Source: UBA6921 sp031363085 (GTDB taxonomy: Bacteria > Pseudomonadota > Gammaproteobacteria > SG8-11). From it: a stretch of 23,442 bases of DNA. Position 1 is the stretch's first letter. The number at the start of each line of letters is the position of its first letter. Location of the stretch: NCBI GenBank assembly GCA_031363085.1, contig JANLTU010000082.1, positions 1-23,442 on the forward strand. Direction: 5' to 3'. Under the pieces are notes generated by a model that was given only the letters and a program-made list of their open reading frames with translations, was not told the origin of the DNA and made no database searches. Both the position numbers and the translations under genes were made by a program. Below are positions 22,309 through 23,442 of this stretch, one piece after another.

Positions 22309-22367
22309 GGGAGCGCGGACTTCCGGCCCGCCAGCACAGCAAAAAAGCGGCCAGGATGGCCGCTCTC
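22309..22367. repeat. Imperfect palindromic element with a minus-strand terminator-like hairpin
   Basis: The region 22210-22611 has no gene I can support. Within it, GGGAGCGCGGACTTCCGGCC at the left and the complement of GGAGAGCGGCCATCCTGGCC at the right form an imperfect inverted pair. Inside the right half, AGCGGCCA (22346-22353) and TGGCCGCT (22357-22364) make a tight hairpin next to six A residues, which would act as a terminator on the minus strand. The overall look is that of a REP-like dispersed repeat. A separate small inverted pair, AAAGCT/AGCTTT, lies around 22280-22297. Confidence 0.5.
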
Positions 22368-22611
22368 CAGCGAAAAATTTTTGTCGCAGGCTTTTTATCC
22401 GCGCCTTCACTTTTCAAAAATGCGTACTAAAATTTATACCAACTGCGGCATCGCATGTTGTCGGACGTACCGCCATTTAAATCAACCAGTGCAGTGCTGA
22501 TCAGTAGCTTGAAACAACCAACGTGGGAGCGGCTTGCAGCGTAAACAGCAGGTCAGTTGCCATTGCATTTAACATTTTGCGAGGCAAGCGACCGAAATAA
22601 TGCAATAGCAC

Positions 22612-22755
22612 AAGCCTGACCCCAATCCTGAGGCCATCCAGGTGGCGGCAAAGATTCCGGGAGCGCGCTACGGCAGCGTCGAACTGCGGCCGGTCGCCGA
22701 GGACGCGCAGACGCGGGCGCTCGGCTTTGATGTTCCGCATCGCACGTCCATATAA
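22612..22755 (+). pseudogene. C-terminal fragment of a YCII-family protein
   Basis: A frame of 47 codons, closed upstream by a TAG at about 22606-22608, reads PDPNPEAIQVAAKIPGARYG then SVELRPVAED and ends at TAA 22753-22755. PEA-x-AA-x-IPGAR-G-x-EVRPV is the characteristic C-terminal end of YCII-related (DGPF) proteins. The N-terminal two-thirds with the DGPFAE motif is absent and no start codon or ribosome site is present. I call it a 5'-truncated remnant. It lies 43 bp before a PhnB-like gene, a neighbour that YCII proteins commonly have. Confidence 0.6.
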
Positions 22756-22798
22756 AACCTATGTTAGGCAGAGACCGAAAATCAAAGGAGACGTACAG

Positions 22799-23260
22799 AT
22801 GACCAAAGTGACACCTTTCCTGATGTTCAACGATCAGCTCGAAGCTGCCATGGCGTTCTACACCAGCACATTCCCGGATTCTGAGATCAAGAACGTCGCC
22901 CGCACTGGTAAGGACGGCCCAATCACTTCCGCCGAATTCGTTATCGGTGGTCAGTCCTTCATGGGTTACAACGGCGGCCCGTACTTCACATTCTCCCAAG
23001 GTTTCTCGCTCTTTGTCGACTGCGAAGACCAGGAAGAAGTTGACGCGTACTGGAACAAGCTCGTCAGCGCCAGCGCAACCCCATTGCAGTGTGGCTGGAT
23101 CACCGATCAGTTCGGCATCACTTGGCAGATCGTCCCGAGGCGTTTCATGGAGCTCATCAGCGACACGAACCCCAAGAAGGTACAGGCTGTGATGGAAGCG
23201 ATGATGAAGATGGTCAAACTCGACGTGGCGGCACTGGAAAGAGCATACGATGACGCATAG
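22799..23260 (+). CDS. PhnB-like VOC superfamily protein
   Basis: A 153-residue protein of the vicinal-oxygen-chelate fold, in the PhnB/3-demethylubiquinone-9 methyltransferase-like group. It begins MTKVTPFLMFNDQLEAAMAF with YTSTFPDSEI. It continues with SAEFVIGGQSFMGYNGGP, FSLFVDCEDQEEVDAYWNKL and the closing CGWITDQFGITWQIVPRRF, all typical of the group. AAAGGAG lies 8 nt before the ATG at 22799. Despite the historical domain name there is no methyltransferase fold; the activity of these proteins is mostly unknown. Its YCII neighbour is broken, suggesting the original gene set has decayed. Confidence 0.93.
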   Translation: MTKVTPFLMFNDQLEAAMAFYTSTFPDSEIKNVARTGKDGPITSAEFVIGGQSFMGYNGGPYFTFSQGFSLFVDCEDQEEVDAYWNKLVSASATPLQCGWITDQFGITWQIVPRRFMELISDTNPKKVQAVMEAMMKMVKLDVAALERAYDDA

Positions 23261-23300
23261 CAGGCCAAGTCGGCTGCGGCGTGCCGGCCTTGCCCCGCCT

Positions 23301-23373
23301 GATCGGGTAGCCGGGGGTCTCTAACCCCCAGCCCCCACACCACCCCACCGTGCGGGTCCGCAGTGGGCGGTTC
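23301..23373 (-). other. Hairpin-rich stretch, possibly the 3' end of a group II intron
   Basis: Read on the minus strand, GAACCGCCCAC leads into a hairpin (TGCGG/CCGCA, 23362-23351), a CG bulge, and a returning strand GTGGGGTGGT. A second hairpin (GGGGGT/ACCCCC, 23329-23313) and CTACCCGAT follow. Two hairpins in this order, the 2-nt bulge on the 3' side and an AT end recall domains V and VI and the 3' splice end of bacterial group II introns. The canonical AGC triad of domain V is not evident. Any intron body would lie beyond 23373 and no reverse transcriptase is in the window. The rest of 23261-23442 shows nothing further. Confidence 0.3.
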
Positions 23374-23442
23374 CATTGATGTTTAGAGCAAGCAACGCTC
23401 GCCCCAAAGCCGGTTACGTATTCTTAGCGCCAAGTCGTGACT

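Noticed and set aside
22553..22999. A 148-residue minus-strand frame opposite the YCII fragment and VOC gene
   Set aside because: It is the antisense of a clear VOC coding sequence, with no recognisable family features or ribosome site.
1..23442. CRISPR array or prophage genes
   Set aside because: No short regularly spaced repeats, cas genes, or phage structural or integrase genes were found.

Overview
The window looks like a chromosomal segment of a moderately GC-rich, probably sulfur-associated chemolithoautotrophic gammaproteobacterium. This is inference from gene content: a Calvin-cycle/glycolytic block (tkt-gap-pgk-pyk-fba), a periplasmic alpha-carbonic anhydrase, a large SoxB/5'-nucleotidase-like lipoprotein, a DsrE-like exported protein, and gene pairs such as mutY-yggX and thiS-thiG-trmB. 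No rRNA, CRISPR array or intact transposase gene is visible.

Left accessory part (1-1500): a two-gene RelE/HigB-type toxin-antitoxin module with a perfect palindromic operator, followed by a frameshifted remnant of a second (MqsA-like) antitoxin. The whole is bracketed by two direct copies, about 210 bp each, of a structured repeat, so the unit looks like a cassette. Region 1568-5900: a DsrE-like exported protein diverges from an ECF sigma factor/zinc anti-sigma pair. The intergenic region carries two opposed promoter-like elements with the same pattern, GGGAATAA-N16-GTTAT. The SoxB-like lipoprotein follows and ends at a strong terminator.

Region 5903-9060: a minus-strand cluster (corA, then two tandem TlpA-type thioredoxin paralogues), a small DUF3330-like zinc-binding protein with its own hairpin terminator, and a plus-strand RRM RNA-binding protein. 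Region 9465-17481: alpha-carbonic anhydrase with terminator, then the carbon-metabolism operon tkt-gap-pgk-pyk-fba ending at a terminator; REP-like palindromes lie between gap and pgk.

Region 17573-22209: an orphan OmpR-type response regulator; the minus-strand thiS-thiG-trmB operon with a 64-bp MITE-like palindrome sitting exactly at the thiS stop codon; tRNA-Gly(CCC) with a clear sigma-70 promoter; a minus-strand zinc-ribbon membrane protein with a probable 33-residue membrane peptide behind it; and mutY-yggX. Right end (22210-23442): repeats, a 5'-truncated YCII-family fragment directly upstream of a PhnB-like VOC protein, and a terminal hairpin-rich stretch that may be the 3' end of a group II intron lying mostly outside the window.
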